From: Taxillus chinensis
Lineage: Eukaryota > Streptophyta > Magnoliopsida > Santalales > Loranthaceae
Length of the DNA: 64,000 nt
Reading direction: 5' to 3'
NCBI GenBank assembly: GCA_023512835.1
Contig: CM042092.1
Span: 45,192,535 to 45,256,534, forward strand
Every line of letters starts with the position of its first letter. Within the stretch, counting starts at the first letter, position 1. The notes beneath the pieces were generated by a model. The model was not told where the DNA came from. It did not search any database and worked only from the letters and a program-made list of their open reading frames with translations. This document shows positions 1-9,264 of the stretch, in pieces. Made by a program: the position numbers and the translations under genes.

Positions 1-1126
1 TATGCACACTATGTGTTTGATGAAATGTCTAAGAGGTCCGCACACCATGTGTTTGATAAAATGTCTGTGAGGCCCGCATGCCATGTATTCAATATAATGC
101 CTGTGAGACCTTGTATATGAGTGCTTGATGATATACCTGTGTGACTGGTGTGTACCGTGTTTGATTTGTATTTGATTTTTAGCCTATAAGGCTGATGTGT
201 GTGACTTGTATCGACCATGTTGGTCCTTCGAGATAAAGTGTAAATCTTGTGCCGAGTTTACATGTTGAGATGTAATGCTATCTTTCGTTCGTTGATCTGT
301 TTGAGATCGAGCCGAGATATGGGCCAGGCACAATAGCTAGACCCCTTTGAGATTTGGCCAGGACGTGGTCCTGAGTCTCGGTGTAGCACTCACGACGGTG
401 GGCTAAGTCTACACCCATTCCTGAGGGTAGATATGGCGCCCGAGGAGGTGGTTGACCATATTTGACTCGGGTGGAAAATGTTGCATTGGTGTCCATGCAA
501 CATTCGCCCGAATGTGGTATGTCATGTCGCCGTGGTGGCGGGGTGTCCTCTCGCCCTTCGGTGCGGGTTTAGGTAAAGAGTGTTTCATGGGTGATGTTTG
601 CTGCGTTAGCCTTAGGCACGACACGAGCACAAGCATACACATATCATGCATGTTGTAGAGCGGGACGGGTCCTGGGGAGACGGGATCCCTACCGAGCCGT
701 GGTTTGCTCACCCCTCCTATAAACTGTTCTTTTGCAGGGTTTAGCAGGCGGTAGGTGAAGGCCGAGGAGCTAGGCCCCCGAGGCCGAAAGTTTTATATTA
801 TTTCCTTTGTTGTACTCTGGTTTTATGTGTTTGGATTTTGGTTTGGTTTTATTGATGGCTTCATAGGGGTTTTTCCCCGACTGGGTTGTAATGAACATTT
901 AGTCTTTGAAATGAAATAAAATGAGATGTTGTTATTCAATTTGTGTTTGTGTGCATGGTTTGGGAGCAGGAGCATGCCCCTTGGCATGTTAGCCTGATTG
1001 TGCAGGTTTGGGACAGCACCCGTGCTAGAAGTCCTTTTAAGGTGCTTGCACCAACCCCTTGTCCATTCGGGTGCGGGCATGGGCAGTCACTACTCATTCC
1101 AAGTGGAAGGAAATTGGGGCGTGACA
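1..1126 (+). repeat. 5' LTR of element A (partial)
   Basis: Matches 7425-8549 almost base for base, so it is the last 1.1 kb of the 5' LTR; the first 844 bp lie outside the window. It ends in GTGACA directly before the primer-binding site. I count about 20 differences from the 3' copy. Most are CTG in the 3' copy against CCG or CG here. Confidence 0.93.
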
Positions 1127-1129
1127 ATA

Positions 1130-1141
1130 TGGTATCAGAGC
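1130..1141 (+). other. Primer-binding site of element A
   Basis: TGGTATCAGAGC lies 3 bp after the LTR end. This is the complement of the 3' end of the plant initiator-Met tRNA, the usual primer for minus-strand synthesis in Tekay and in many copia elements. It serves as the intact reference for the altered primer sites of elements B, E and H. Confidence 0.93.
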
Positions 1142-1575
1142 GATAGTTCATGGTCTAGTGGACCTAGGATAGTGGGGAGGCCTGGGTCGCTTCGAGACTC
1201 TTGGGAGGCAGTATAGGACACGCCCGATCAACGTGGTCCTATCTGGTTTTCTGGGGTGTACTCGGGGGTAGTTAGACCAAGGAGTAGGGCACTTGCATTT
1301 GGGTTGAGGGTGCATACATGCATTGGCATTAGGGCACTAGTTTAATTTCAGTATGAGTATTGTGATTGGACATACTATGTTCTTTGAAACTTGTTCGTTG
1401 TGAAATTCGGTGATTTTCTGGTGAAGCTTGTTGCTATGAATTGCCGTTGTGTACTTCGTGATTTACCTGTGTGTTTAAATGTAAAATGTTGCTTGAGTAC
1501 CTCATGGCCCATGGGGATGAGGGTGTGTAGAGCTTGAGAGAAGCCGATCCTAGTTTGGTTTAAATTATGTAGACT
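1142..1575 (+). other. Leader of element A
   Basis: About 430 bp between the primer site and the gag start. No reading frame is supported. This is the expected place of the untranslated leader with packaging signals; nothing specific can be recognised. Confidence 0.6.
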
Positions 1576-2850
1576 ATGCCTCCTAGGAGAGTAACCCGAG
1601 CTACTCCAGTGTAGAAGATGAATCTTCGCCCGTCCTGGAGAGGGAAGAGGACAGCGTGTAGAGGGCGATGATCCCCTGGAGCGGATCATGGCCCAAGTCC
1701 GGGCCCTAAGTGAGAACGTGCAAGGCATGCGTGAGGACCTCGGGGGAGAGATCCTAAACGAGGTGCGTCAGGAGATGATGGCACGACAGCGGTGCCACCC
1801 CCTCCACCCCGTGAGGCGGAACCTCCGTATAGGCAGGAAGTGCCGGTGAGGCGGGAAGAGGGAGACGTGTTGATGCGGTTCCGAAAGGAACATCCACCGA
1901 GGTTCAAGGGAGGAGCCGAACCTCTAGGAGCAGAGCACCGGCTGCGGCAGATCGAGCATGTGTTCTCCTTTCTTCGACCCCGGGAGGAAGACAAAGTGAG
2001 ACTAGCAGTCCGGCGGTTGGAGGAGGAAGCCTTGGAATGGTGGCTTAGCATCTCAGGAAGCCGGGACATGGAGACCATGGCCTGGAATGAGTTCCTCCAC
2101 TGTTCCATGAGGAGTTCTTTCCAGAGTCATTGCGGTGGCGAAGCGGGAGGAGTTCGGCGGCTTGAAGCGGGGATCGCGCTCGGCAGCAGAGTATGAGCGA
2201 GATTTCCGGGGGCTGAGTCGGTTTGCTCCTGGAAGCAATATCAAGGGAGGACCTGAAGGCCCATAAGTTTACCATGGGTCTCAAACCTGCCCTTAAGCAA
2301 AGGGTGGAGATCTTTGCGGACCGAAGACCTACTGTTGAAGTCGTGGACACCGCCAAGATTGTTGAGAGAGGATTAGAGGAGGGAAGACAGGCTCACCAGG
2401 AGCGGATGGGGCAGAGCGCGCACGACAAGCACGGTGAAGCCAAGAGGCGGAAGGTTGAGCCCGGCAGTGGGACTTTTCCCAAGGATAGGGGCCAAGCTTC
2501 AATGGCTCCGCCCGGATCCCGTTACTTTGGAGGACAGGGGAGTCGGCTGGGAACTTCCCAAGCGGGTGTACCTGTTGTGGCCTATCGGGGCACGTCAAAC
2601 GTGAGTGCCCCAAGCGGCACTTGACGTGTCATAGCCGTGGGAAGGTGGGACACATCGGCAAGGTGTGTTTCAAGCAAGGGGAACAACCGGGGAGCTGGAA
2701 GCTTAGCACAAGGGAGCAGGGGTGGGACCCAATTTCAGGCCCCAGCCCCTAAGCCAGGACATTCGTGGCAGGCCGGTCAGCTGGTTCCGGTCACACTAGG
2801 CCACAGGGGGAGAGGCAACCACAAGGAGGATCGGAGGGGCGTCCCGGTGG
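1576..2850 (+). pseudogene. gag: gag of element A (nucleocapsid, frameshifted)
   Basis: Starts at ATG 1576 with MPPRRVTRAT. The gag start of element H also begins MPPRRV, which supports this start. The core (about 1792-2300) has the retrotransposon-gag motifs FRKEHPPRFKGG, LRQIEHVFSFL and EEDKVRLAVRRLEEEALEWW. A frameshift near 2100 (CCACTGTTCC) moves the rest to other frames. Two CCHC zinc knuckles follow. The first (about 2565-2610) reads CTCCGLSGHVKREC and is complete. In the second (about 2625-2665), CHSRGKVGHIGKVC, the second Cys is Arg (CGT for TGT). Gag would form the virus-like particle and bind element RNA. The frame normally runs on into protease. Broken as written. Confidence 0.85.
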
Positions 2851-3300
2851 ACTGAGCAGGAGCAAAAGGGAAGGCAAGTGAGGCCGGTGGTGGGGCAAGC
2901 CAAGGCAGAGTGTTCGCGCTTACCTCAAGACCAGCTGAAATGGAGGATTTACCATCACCCTTCGAGGAAGGTGGAGCTGGACCTTCGGTGGTTCGAGGTA
3001 CTATTCTAATATCTCGCACCGTTGTTGCCGCATTGTTTGATACCGGAGCTTCGTGCTCCCCGATTGCTAAGTCCTTGGTGGAGAGCCTTGGACTTGATTG
3101 TGTGGAGGCCGATAGACCTCTCGAGGGTCGAGTCCCCAATGGGAGGAGTGGAGTTGATCCACCAAATGTGTCGAGAGTGTGCGCTACGATAGGAGAGGTT
3201 GACCTCTCATTTGATTTGTACGTAATGCCCATGAGGACCTTTAGTTTGATTCGGGGGATGGATGGTTGATGGCCTTTCAGGCTAAGATTGACTGCTATAG
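2851..3300 (+). pseudogene. pro: Aspartic protease of element A
   Basis: The open frame 2910-3269 carries the retropepsin active site in the context ALFDTGASCS (about 3035-3065), preceded by the strand GTILISRTVVA. A second conserved strand follows, YVMPMRTFSLIRGMD. The usual end is FDLILGMDWL, and here LILG has become LIRG. The protease would cut the Gag-Pol polyprotein. It follows gag without a gap, as in the single Gag-Pol frame of Tekay elements, but is joined to it only through frameshifts. Length and motif order are normal for the family. Confidence 0.85.
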
Positions 3301-3529
3301 GCGACGAGTATCATTTACTACACCCACAGGATCTTCCTGTACCCTAGTGGGTGAATGGGATAGGGATGCCGGGAGAGCCGGACCGACGAGGGAGCTATGG
3401 GGCAATATTACCCATAGGCTTGCCACCCTAACCTTTGAGGAGGAAGGTAACTTAGAGAAAAGGGTGTGGCCAGGATGTAGTCGAGAATTTCCAGGATGTC
3501 TTTCCTGGGGAGTTGTTGGAGTTGCCTCC

Positions 3530-4420
3530 ACACTGAAGTATCGAGTTCACGATTGAACCGTTGCCAGGGGTGGGACCCATCTCACAAGTAGCATACCGGA
3601 TGGGACCTCGCCGAGTTGCGGGAGCTTCGAGAAGCGGATAAAGGAACCGGGAGATAAAGGTTTTATCCGTCCTAGTACCTCACCTTGGGGTGCACCGGTC
3701 TTGTTTGCTAAGAAGGCCGATGGTTCGTTGCGACTTTGCATTGATTATCGGAAGTCGAATCAAGTAACGGTAAAGAACAAGTACCCTTTGCCGCGGATTG
3801 ATGACTTATTCAACCAGTGAGTGGAGCACGGTGGTTCTCAAAAATCGATCCGCATTCGGGATATCACCAATTGAGGGTCGGGAGCGAGGACATCCCTAAG
3901 ACGGCGTTCAGGTGCAGATACGGACACTATGAATGGTTAGTGATGCCTTTTGGGCTCACGAACGCACTCTTGTGTTCATGCACCTAATGAATCAGGTATT
4001 TGCCCCATACCTGGATTCCTTCGTGGTGGTATTCATTGACGACATCCTTGTGTACTCCAAAACCCAAGCCGAGCATGAGGAGCACTTGGTCGTGGTGCCG
4101 CAGGCACTACGAGATCATCACTTGTATGCTAAATTTAGCAAGTGTGACTTCTGGATGCGAGAGGTGCATTTTCTTGGGCATGTAGTATCTGCCGAAGGAG
4201 TTAGAGTGGACCCAACCAAGATTGAGTCCGTAGCATCTTGGAAGAGGCCCACAAATGTTTTTGAGATCCGGAGTTTCTTGGGTCCGGCGGGGTATTACCG
4301 GCGTTTTGTGGAAGGGTTTTCTCGGTTGGCGGCACCTATGACAGCTCTTACACGGAAGGGAGCCAAATTCGAGTGGACGGACAAGTGCCAGCGAGCATTC
4401 GAGGAGTTGAAGACTCGCCT
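3530..4420 (+). pseudogene. Reverse transcriptase of element A
   Basis: Motifs occur in family order: [19 protein letters not shown] (about 3700-3755), [17 protein letters not shown], the [14 protein letters not shown] block (3920-3965), then [11 protein letters not shown] at about 4034-4065 with the two catalytic Asp. The thumb-side motifs are [16 protein letters not shown] and [11 protein letters not shown]. The enzyme would copy element RNA into cDNA. At 3755 the expected Leu codon CTG of YRKLNQ reads TCG (Ser). A base is missing near 3820 (CCAGTGAGTGG), giving a stop after LFNQ. Catalytic residues are present but the frame is interrupted at least three times. Confidence 0.9.
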
Positions 4421-4439
4421 AACTACCGCACCGGTGTTG

Positions 4440-4840
4440 AGTCTACCGCAGGAGGGAGTGCCATTCGAGGTGTATTGTGATGCGTCTCGCGTTGGACCGG
4501 GGTGTGTTCGATGCAAGAGCGCCAAGTCATAGCGTATGGCTCGCGACAGTGAAGTCCCATGAGCAAAACTACCCAACACACGACCTGGAGTTAGCAGCAG
4601 TTATTTTTGCCCTGAAGTCTTGGCGACATTACCTGTTGGGAGAGAAATTTGTGGTATATACTGACCACAAAAGCCTACAGTATATCTTCACCCAGCAAGA
4701 CCTAAATTTGCGACAATGGAGGTGGGTCGAGTACCTGCAAATGTTTGACTTCACGCTCTCCTACACGCCTGGGAAAGGAAATTTAGTGGCCGACGCGCTA
4801 AGTAGAAAAGGGAAAGCTGAGGTTTCCATGAGAGAATGGA
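4440..4840 (+). pseudogene. RNase H of element A
   Basis: Follows RT directly. [10 protein letters not shown] carries the first catalytic Asp, [18 protein letters not shown] the Glu, and [12 protein letters not shown] the next Asp. It ends in GKGNLVADALSRK (about 4770-4812), the typical C-terminus before the linker to integrase. It would remove the RNA strand during reverse transcription. One frameshift falls at about 4500, between the Asp and Glu motifs; otherwise the 4477-5037 frame is open through the whole second half. Confidence 0.9.
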
Positions 4841-5039
4841 AAATGATGGAGCAGTTGGCAGTGCTTCAGGTGCAACCTGCTTTCAGCAGTGAGGGAGCTA
4901 TCCTGTGTCCTCTCACTGTGATACCAGAGTTGTATCAGCGTGTCCGTGAGGGACAGTTAGGCGACGTGGATCGTGAGGTGATCCGGGCCCAGGATAGAGG
5001 CCGGAGAGCCGTCGGAGGACCGGACAGAAGGAGTTGAGC

Positions 5040-5815
5040 ATGAGCTGAAATTTCGGGGGCGTCGATAGTACCACCTCCCTTGCGTGAGGATGTCTCGAGG
5101 GAATTTCATCATTCCCGTTTGGCTGTACATCCAGGAGGAACTAAGATGTATCATGCCGTTCGCGCACGGTTCCTGGTGGCCGGGGCTGAAACGGAGCGTA
5201 GCAAAATTTGTTTCCAGGTGCCTTACTTGTCGGCAAGTGAAGGCGAACACCAACGACCCGCTGGTCAATTGCGGCCTTTACCCGTAGCCGAGTGGAAGTG
5301 GGAGCATATTACCATGGACTTCGTGAGGGGACTTCCTACCACTTCTGGGAGAAAGGACATGATTTGGGTCATAGTGGACTGCTTAACTAAGTCAGCCCAT
5401 TTCTTGGCAATTCGAGAGCGCGACTCTATCGGCACGTTAAGCCAGCTGTATGTTGATGAGATTGTCCGCTTGCACGGAGTGCCCTTGTCTATTGTTTCGG
5501 ACAGGGATACGCGGTTTACATCCCGGTTTTGGGGAGGTCTGCAGGAAGCATTGGGAACCCGACTTAATTTGAGTACCGCATTCCATCCCGAGATCGATGG
5601 TCAGTCCGAGAGGACCATTCAAACATTGGAAGACTTGTTGAGGGCTTGTGTACTCGATTTTGGAGGATCATGGGCTTCCCACCTTCCTCCGGTGGAGTTT
5701 GCCTATAATAACGGTTACCGGCCTTCGATTGGGATGGCCCCGTTTGAGGCATTGTATGGCCGACCGTGTCGGTCTCCATTATGTTGGGCGAAGGCGGAGA
5801 GGCAGCTATGTTAGG
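5040..5815 (+). pseudogene. int: Integrase of element A
   Basis: The HHCC zinc domain (about 5105-5240) has [16 protein letters not shown] and, in another frame, [10 protein letters not shown]. The DDE core follows in one open frame of 244 residues (5080-5814): [22 protein letters not shown] (first Asp), [13 protein letters not shown] (second Asp) and [17 protein letters not shown] (Glu). It ends in [23 protein letters not shown]. Integrase would insert the cDNA, in chromoviruses guided by the tail domain that follows. The zinc domain is out of frame with the core because of one frameshift near 5190. All three catalytic acids are present. Confidence 0.9.
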
Positions 5816-6365
5816 ACCTCAATTGGTCCAGGAGGCTACGGCAAAAGTTCGAGCTGATTCGGCAACGCCTTCTTACGGCTCGGAGCGGACGAAGTCTTAT
5901 GCAGATCGCCGACACCGACCGTTGGAGTTTTTGGTGGGAGACCACGTATTCCTTCGTGTTTCTCCACGGAGAGGGCATAAGAGATTTGGGACCGGGTCCA
6001 AGTTGTCCCCTCGGTACATTGGACCGTTCGAGATTTTGAGCAGAGTTGGACCTGTTGCTTATAGGTTGGCATTACCACCTAGTTTGAGCAGAGTTCATAA
6101 TGTTTTCCATGTATCCCGATTGCGGAAATATCATCCGGATCCCACACACGTGCTAGATTGGGGTACCCTGGATCTTGGAGAGGATGTGTTCATTGTCGAG
6201 GCCCCCATCCGTATTGTAGATAGGCGCGAGAAGCAGCTGCGAGGTAAGACTATTCCGTTGGTTCGGGTGTTGTGGCAACACCGAGGGCTGGAGGAAGAGA
6301 CCTGGGAACGTGAGACCGAGATGCGTGCTCATTATCCTAACTGTTCGAGGACCGAACAACTCTGA
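5816..6365 (+). pseudogene. Integrase C-terminal region with chromodomain-like module (element A)
   Basis: The frame 5766-6365 is open. It contains the GPY/F module (GDHVFLRVSP, PRYIGPFEIL, RVGPVAYRLALPP, VFHVSRLRKY), then VRVLWQHRGLEEETWERETEM, a chromodomain of the plant chromovirus type lacking some aromatic cage residues. It stops at TGA 6363-6365. In chromoviruses this module is thought to steer insertion to heterochromatin, which fits this repeat-dense block. It joins the integrase core by a frameshift near 5810. Confidence 0.85.
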
Positions 6366-6580
6366 AGGAGGGGAGGAGGGCAAGCATCAAACTTCAACAT
6401 AATCAGGTATTTGCCCAACTAGTTATGACCATATGGAGTGTATAAATGTGTGAAATAATTTGTGATTTGTTGTGTATTAATTTGTGCTAGAGGGTGTTAG
6501 AGGCCTATGCTTTGGTTGTGATTGTTTTCTTTCATTCCACCTTTTCTTTTCGAGAACGAAAAGTCTTAAGGGGGAGAGGA
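6366..6580 (+). other. 3' UTR and polypurine tract of element A
   Basis: A short non-coding stretch after the Gag-Pol stop. The polypurine tract AAGGGGGAGAGGA (6568-6580) touches the 3' LTR start and would prime plus-strand synthesis. The reversed equivalent stands before the LTR of element D at 19781. Confidence 0.9.
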
Positions 6581-6681
6581 TGTAAGGACCCATACCTTGA
6601 GTTAGTCACAGTTAGTCACAGTTTTGCCTTCTGAGTAGAGTTTTTCTAGATTTTGACCTAGTGAATGGGCTCAAATGAATT

Positions 6682-6893
6682 CACGTGCAAAAGGAAAGAT
6701 GCTTAGAATGATGTCCTCTATCTACCACAGAAGTTTCAGGCCAAATGGACGTGTATGTGAGGTGCACGTGATATGGGTCCAATTCACATGCAAGTGTGGT
6801 TGTCTTCTAAATGATGCAAGGAGGCTAGGGGTGAAGTTTGAGAGCATTTGGAGTCCATTTGGAGTTGCACGTGAATTGGGAATTCACGTGCAA
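6682..6893 (+). promoter_or_regulatory. G-box cluster in U3 of LTR A
   Basis: Four CACGTG hexamers at 6682, 6765, 6868 and 6885, and a near match (CACATG) at 6785, within 210 bp. The last two form a perfect inverted repeat: 13-bp arms TTGCACGTGAATT around GGG (6865-6893). G-boxes are bound by plant bZIP and bHLH factors. The placement 200-400 bp upstream of the TATA box suggests an enhancer, by inference. Confidence 0.6.
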
Positions 6894-7022
6894 ATTGGCG
6901 TGCAGCCATATTTTTGCATGGTTCCCTTGGTTTTGACATTCTAATGATCTTTCTCCAAAGGACCATGTTGAAATTCTGAGTATTTTGGCCTATATGGGTG
7001 CGGAAAGGTGCTAACTTGTGTG

Positions 7023-7080
7023 ATCAAAACTACGTCGTTTTGATCCTGGGTTTACTTAATCAAAACTACGTCGTTTTGAT
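7023..7080 (+). promoter_or_regulatory. Duplicated 22-bp ACGT palindrome upstream of the TATA box
   Basis: Two identical 22-bp near-palindromes at 7023-7044 and 7059-7080 with core AACTACGTCGTTTT, 36 bp start to start. The TATA box lies 12 bp after the second. Diverged copies stand at the same place in LTR C (18127 and 18164). The ACGT core is a plant bZIP site type. Confidence 0.6.
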
Positions 7081-7091
7081 GTGGGTAGTGT

Positions 7092-7101
7092 CTATATAAG
7101 G
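7092..7101 (+). promoter_or_regulatory. TATA box of LTR A
   Basis: CTATATAAGG lies 511 bp into the 3' LTR and 12 bp after the ACGT repeats. Spacing and context fit the LTR promoter, with the RNA start expected near 7125. Activity is not shown by the sequence. Confidence 0.65.
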
Positions 7102-7156
7102 AGGGCTTGAGTTTGAGTTTAGGGTTCTTGTGTTCTTCCTTGCTTGTGCTCGCCGC

Positions 7157-7183
7157 GAGAGAGAGAGAGAGAGAGAGAGAGAG
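7157..7183 (+). repeat. GA microsatellite in LTR A
   Basis: About 13 GA units in the expected 5' part of the transcript. The reversed LTR of element H has a CT run at 56048-56077 at the comparable place, so this is an old family feature. Confidence 0.9.
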
Positions 7184-8337
7184 GGTCTCCTGGGCTGTTG
7201 CCGTGGTGGTTCGCGTCGTTGGGAGCTATTTAGCGTGGAGGTTAGGACAAAAGCCTGAGGTAGGGATTCATGTCCTTCCAAACTCTCCTCTGTTTTAGGA
7301 TATTCACCTATATATATATATTGAAATCCATATAGGTGTGATCTCCTATATGGATGTTGGCCCTTGGTGGCATGTTCCGTTGATTTGATGTTGAATTTGG
7401 CCTGAGGATTTTCTGGGGTTTGTTTATGCACACTATGTGTTTGATGAAATGTCTAAGAGGTCCGCACACCATGTGTTTGATAAAATGTCTGTGAGGCCTG
7501 CATGCCATGTATTCAATATAATGCCTGTGAGACCTTGTATATGATCGCTTGATGATATACCTGTGTGACTGGTGTGTACCGTGTTTGATTTGTATTTGAT
7601 TTTTAGCCTATGAGGCTGATGTGTGTGACTTGTATCTGACCATGTTGGTCCTTCTGAGATAAAGTGTAAATGATGTGCTGAGTTTACATGTTGAGATGTA
7701 ATGCTATCTTGTTCGTTGATCTGTTTGAGACCGAGCCGAGATATGGGCCAGGCACAATAGCTGGACCCCTTTGAGATTTGGCCAGGACGTGGTCCTGAGT
7801 CTCGGTGTAGCACTCACGACGGTGGGCTAAGTCTACACCCATTCCTGAGGGTAGATATGGCGCCCGAGGAGGTGGTTGACCATATCTCGACTCGGGTGGA
7901 AAATGTTGCATTGGTGTCCATGCAACATTCGCCTGAATGTGGTATGTCATGTCGCCGTGGTGGCGGGGTGTCCTCTGCCCTTCAGTGCGGGTTTAGGTAA
8001 AGAGTGTTTACTGGGTGATGTTTGCTGCGTTAGCCTTAGGCACGACACGAGCACAAGCATACACATATCATGCATGTTGTAGAGCGGGACGGGTCTGGGG
8101 AGACGGGATCCCTACTGAGCTGTGGTTTGCTCACCCCTCCTATAAACTGTTCTTTTGCAGGGTCTAGCAGGCGGTAGGTGAAGGCTGAGGAGCTAGGCCC
8201 CTGAGGCTGAAAGTTTTATATTATTTCCTTTGTTGTACTCTGGTTTTATGTGTTTGGATTTTGGTTTGGTTTTATTGATGGCTTCATAGGGGTTTTTCCC
8301 CGACTGGGTTGTAATGAACATTTAGTCTTTGAAATGA

Positions 8338-8343
8338 AATAAA
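8338..8343 (+). terminator. Possible poly(A) signal in LTR A
   Basis: AATAAA about 1.76 kb into the LTR and 1.2 kb after the TATA box. The 5' copy has the same hexamer near 914. Weak evidence: a single hexamer in AT-rich surroundings. Confidence 0.35.
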
Positions 8344-8549
8344 ATGAGATGTTGTTATTCAATTTGTGTTTGTGTGCATGGTTTGGGAGCAGGAGCATGC
8401 CCCTTGGCATGTTAGCCTGATTGTGCAGGTTTGGGACAGCACCCGTGCTAGAAGTCCTTTTAAGGTGCTTGCACCAACCCCTTGTCCCTTCGGGTGCGGG
8501 CATGGGCAGTCACTACTCATTCCAAGTGGAAGGAAATTGGGGCGTGACA

Positions 8550-8633
8550 ATTTGAGCCCATTCACTAGGTCAAAATCTAGAAAAACTCTACTCGAAGGCA
8601 AACCGTGACTAACTCAAGGTACGGGTCCTTACA
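8550..8633 (-). repeat. Reversed tip of an LTR of the A family
   Basis: The reverse complement of the first 96 bp of LTR A (6581-6676), touching both the end of A (8549) and element B (8634). Its TG end lies at 8633. It is the outer end of a minus-strand copy of the same family that inserted in B and was then hit by A. The rest of it should lie left of the window. It differs from LTR A by an absent 11-bp duplication and by CTCG against CTGAG. Confidence 0.9.
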
Positions 8634-9264
8634 TAATAAGCCCGAGGAAATGAAATAGCATCGGAGCGGGCGAAATGGTCCGGATGAAGACGTCGGAAGA
8701 CAATGCTAAGGATGTCCCCGAAGGAATGGTTCTTGGGTCCGGTCTGCGACGGTCGAACGAAACGTCCCTAGTACATCGAAGACCTTCAAAAATGTCGTAC
8801 ATGGCCAAAAGAAGATCGTACGAACGTAGTCTAGAGCGGAAGTGCGAGCCAGAACAACACCACTCGGTATGACCGCCATACGGGGATAGCGGCCGTGGAA
8901 GGACTTCACCTTGTATTCCTTGCCTTTATAGGTGCAACCCATAGAAGCCGCCATGGGATCGGCATCGGGGCGCCGTGGTTCACCGGGGGGTAGCCGAGGG
9001 CGGCGTGGAGAACGTCGGGGGTAATGAGGATGGATTCACCGCGAATATCGGAGATGATGGAGTCGGTGGTACGAGCGGATCCGTTGGTAGTACTCGAGAA
9101 TGTCGTCTCCAAGAAGATCGACAGGATTGGAGATCAAGTCGAGGATGTGAGAGGCTTTTAGAAGAGGGCGAATATGGAAAAACCGGTTCGGAGGGTTGGA
9201 GATAGCGCTCCAATCGACCGATATGGCCAGGATTGACGCCTTAAAGAGAGATTCGGGGAGCCAT
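8634..9264 (-). pseudogene. Extra ORF downstream of pol in element B (truncated)
   Basis: An ORF-like region after the spacer, in the place of the env-like ORF of Sireviruses. The ATG is at 9264 and matches the start in element E (32220). Readable pieces are NPGHI, a block with RLHHLRYS, ILITPDVLHAALGYPPVNHG (about 8965-9030), and CTYKGKEYKVKSFHGRYPRM. The ITPD.LHAALG block recalls the conserved patch of 'putative plant transposon protein' domains; this is only resemblance. Several frameshifts occur. It is cut at 8634 by the reversed LTR tip, so about the last 1.5-2 kb known from E is absent. Function unknown. Confidence 0.55.

Larger units (their letters stand above)
1..8549 (+). mobile_element. 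Element A: Tekay/Del-like chromovirus (Ty3/gypsy)
   Basis: A near-complete LTR retrotransposon whose first part lies left of the window. Its order is partial LTR, Met-tRNA primer site, gag with zinc knuckles, protease, reverse transcriptase, RNase H, integrase, C-terminal chromodomain-like module, polypurine tract and full 3' LTR. LTRs of about 2 kb and a chromodomain tail in the RLWQHRGLEEETWERE style are typical of the Tekay (Del) lineage; the lineage call is inference from motifs. The reading frame is broken many times, often by single-base indels, so the copy as written is non-autonomous. The two LTRs agree at roughly 98% by eye, so this is a young insertion. Confidence 0.9.
6581..8549 (+). 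repeat. 3' LTR of element A (complete, 1969 bp)
   Basis: Starts TGTAAGGACCC after the polypurine tract and ends GTGACA, so it has the TG...CA ends. 7425-8549 repeats 1-1126. The U3 part (6581-7090) holds G-box palindromes and a duplicated ACGT element. A TATA box lies at 7092, a GA microsatellite at 7157-7183 and a possible AATAAA signal at 8338. An 11-bp tandem duplication (AGTTAGTCAC) lies at 6601-6622 and is single in the reversed tip at 8550-8633. Confidence 0.95.

Noticed and set aside
6865..6893. Terminal inverted repeats of a MITE
   Set aside because: The 13-bp arms are only 3 bp apart and lie within the LTR shared by the family; no target duplication.
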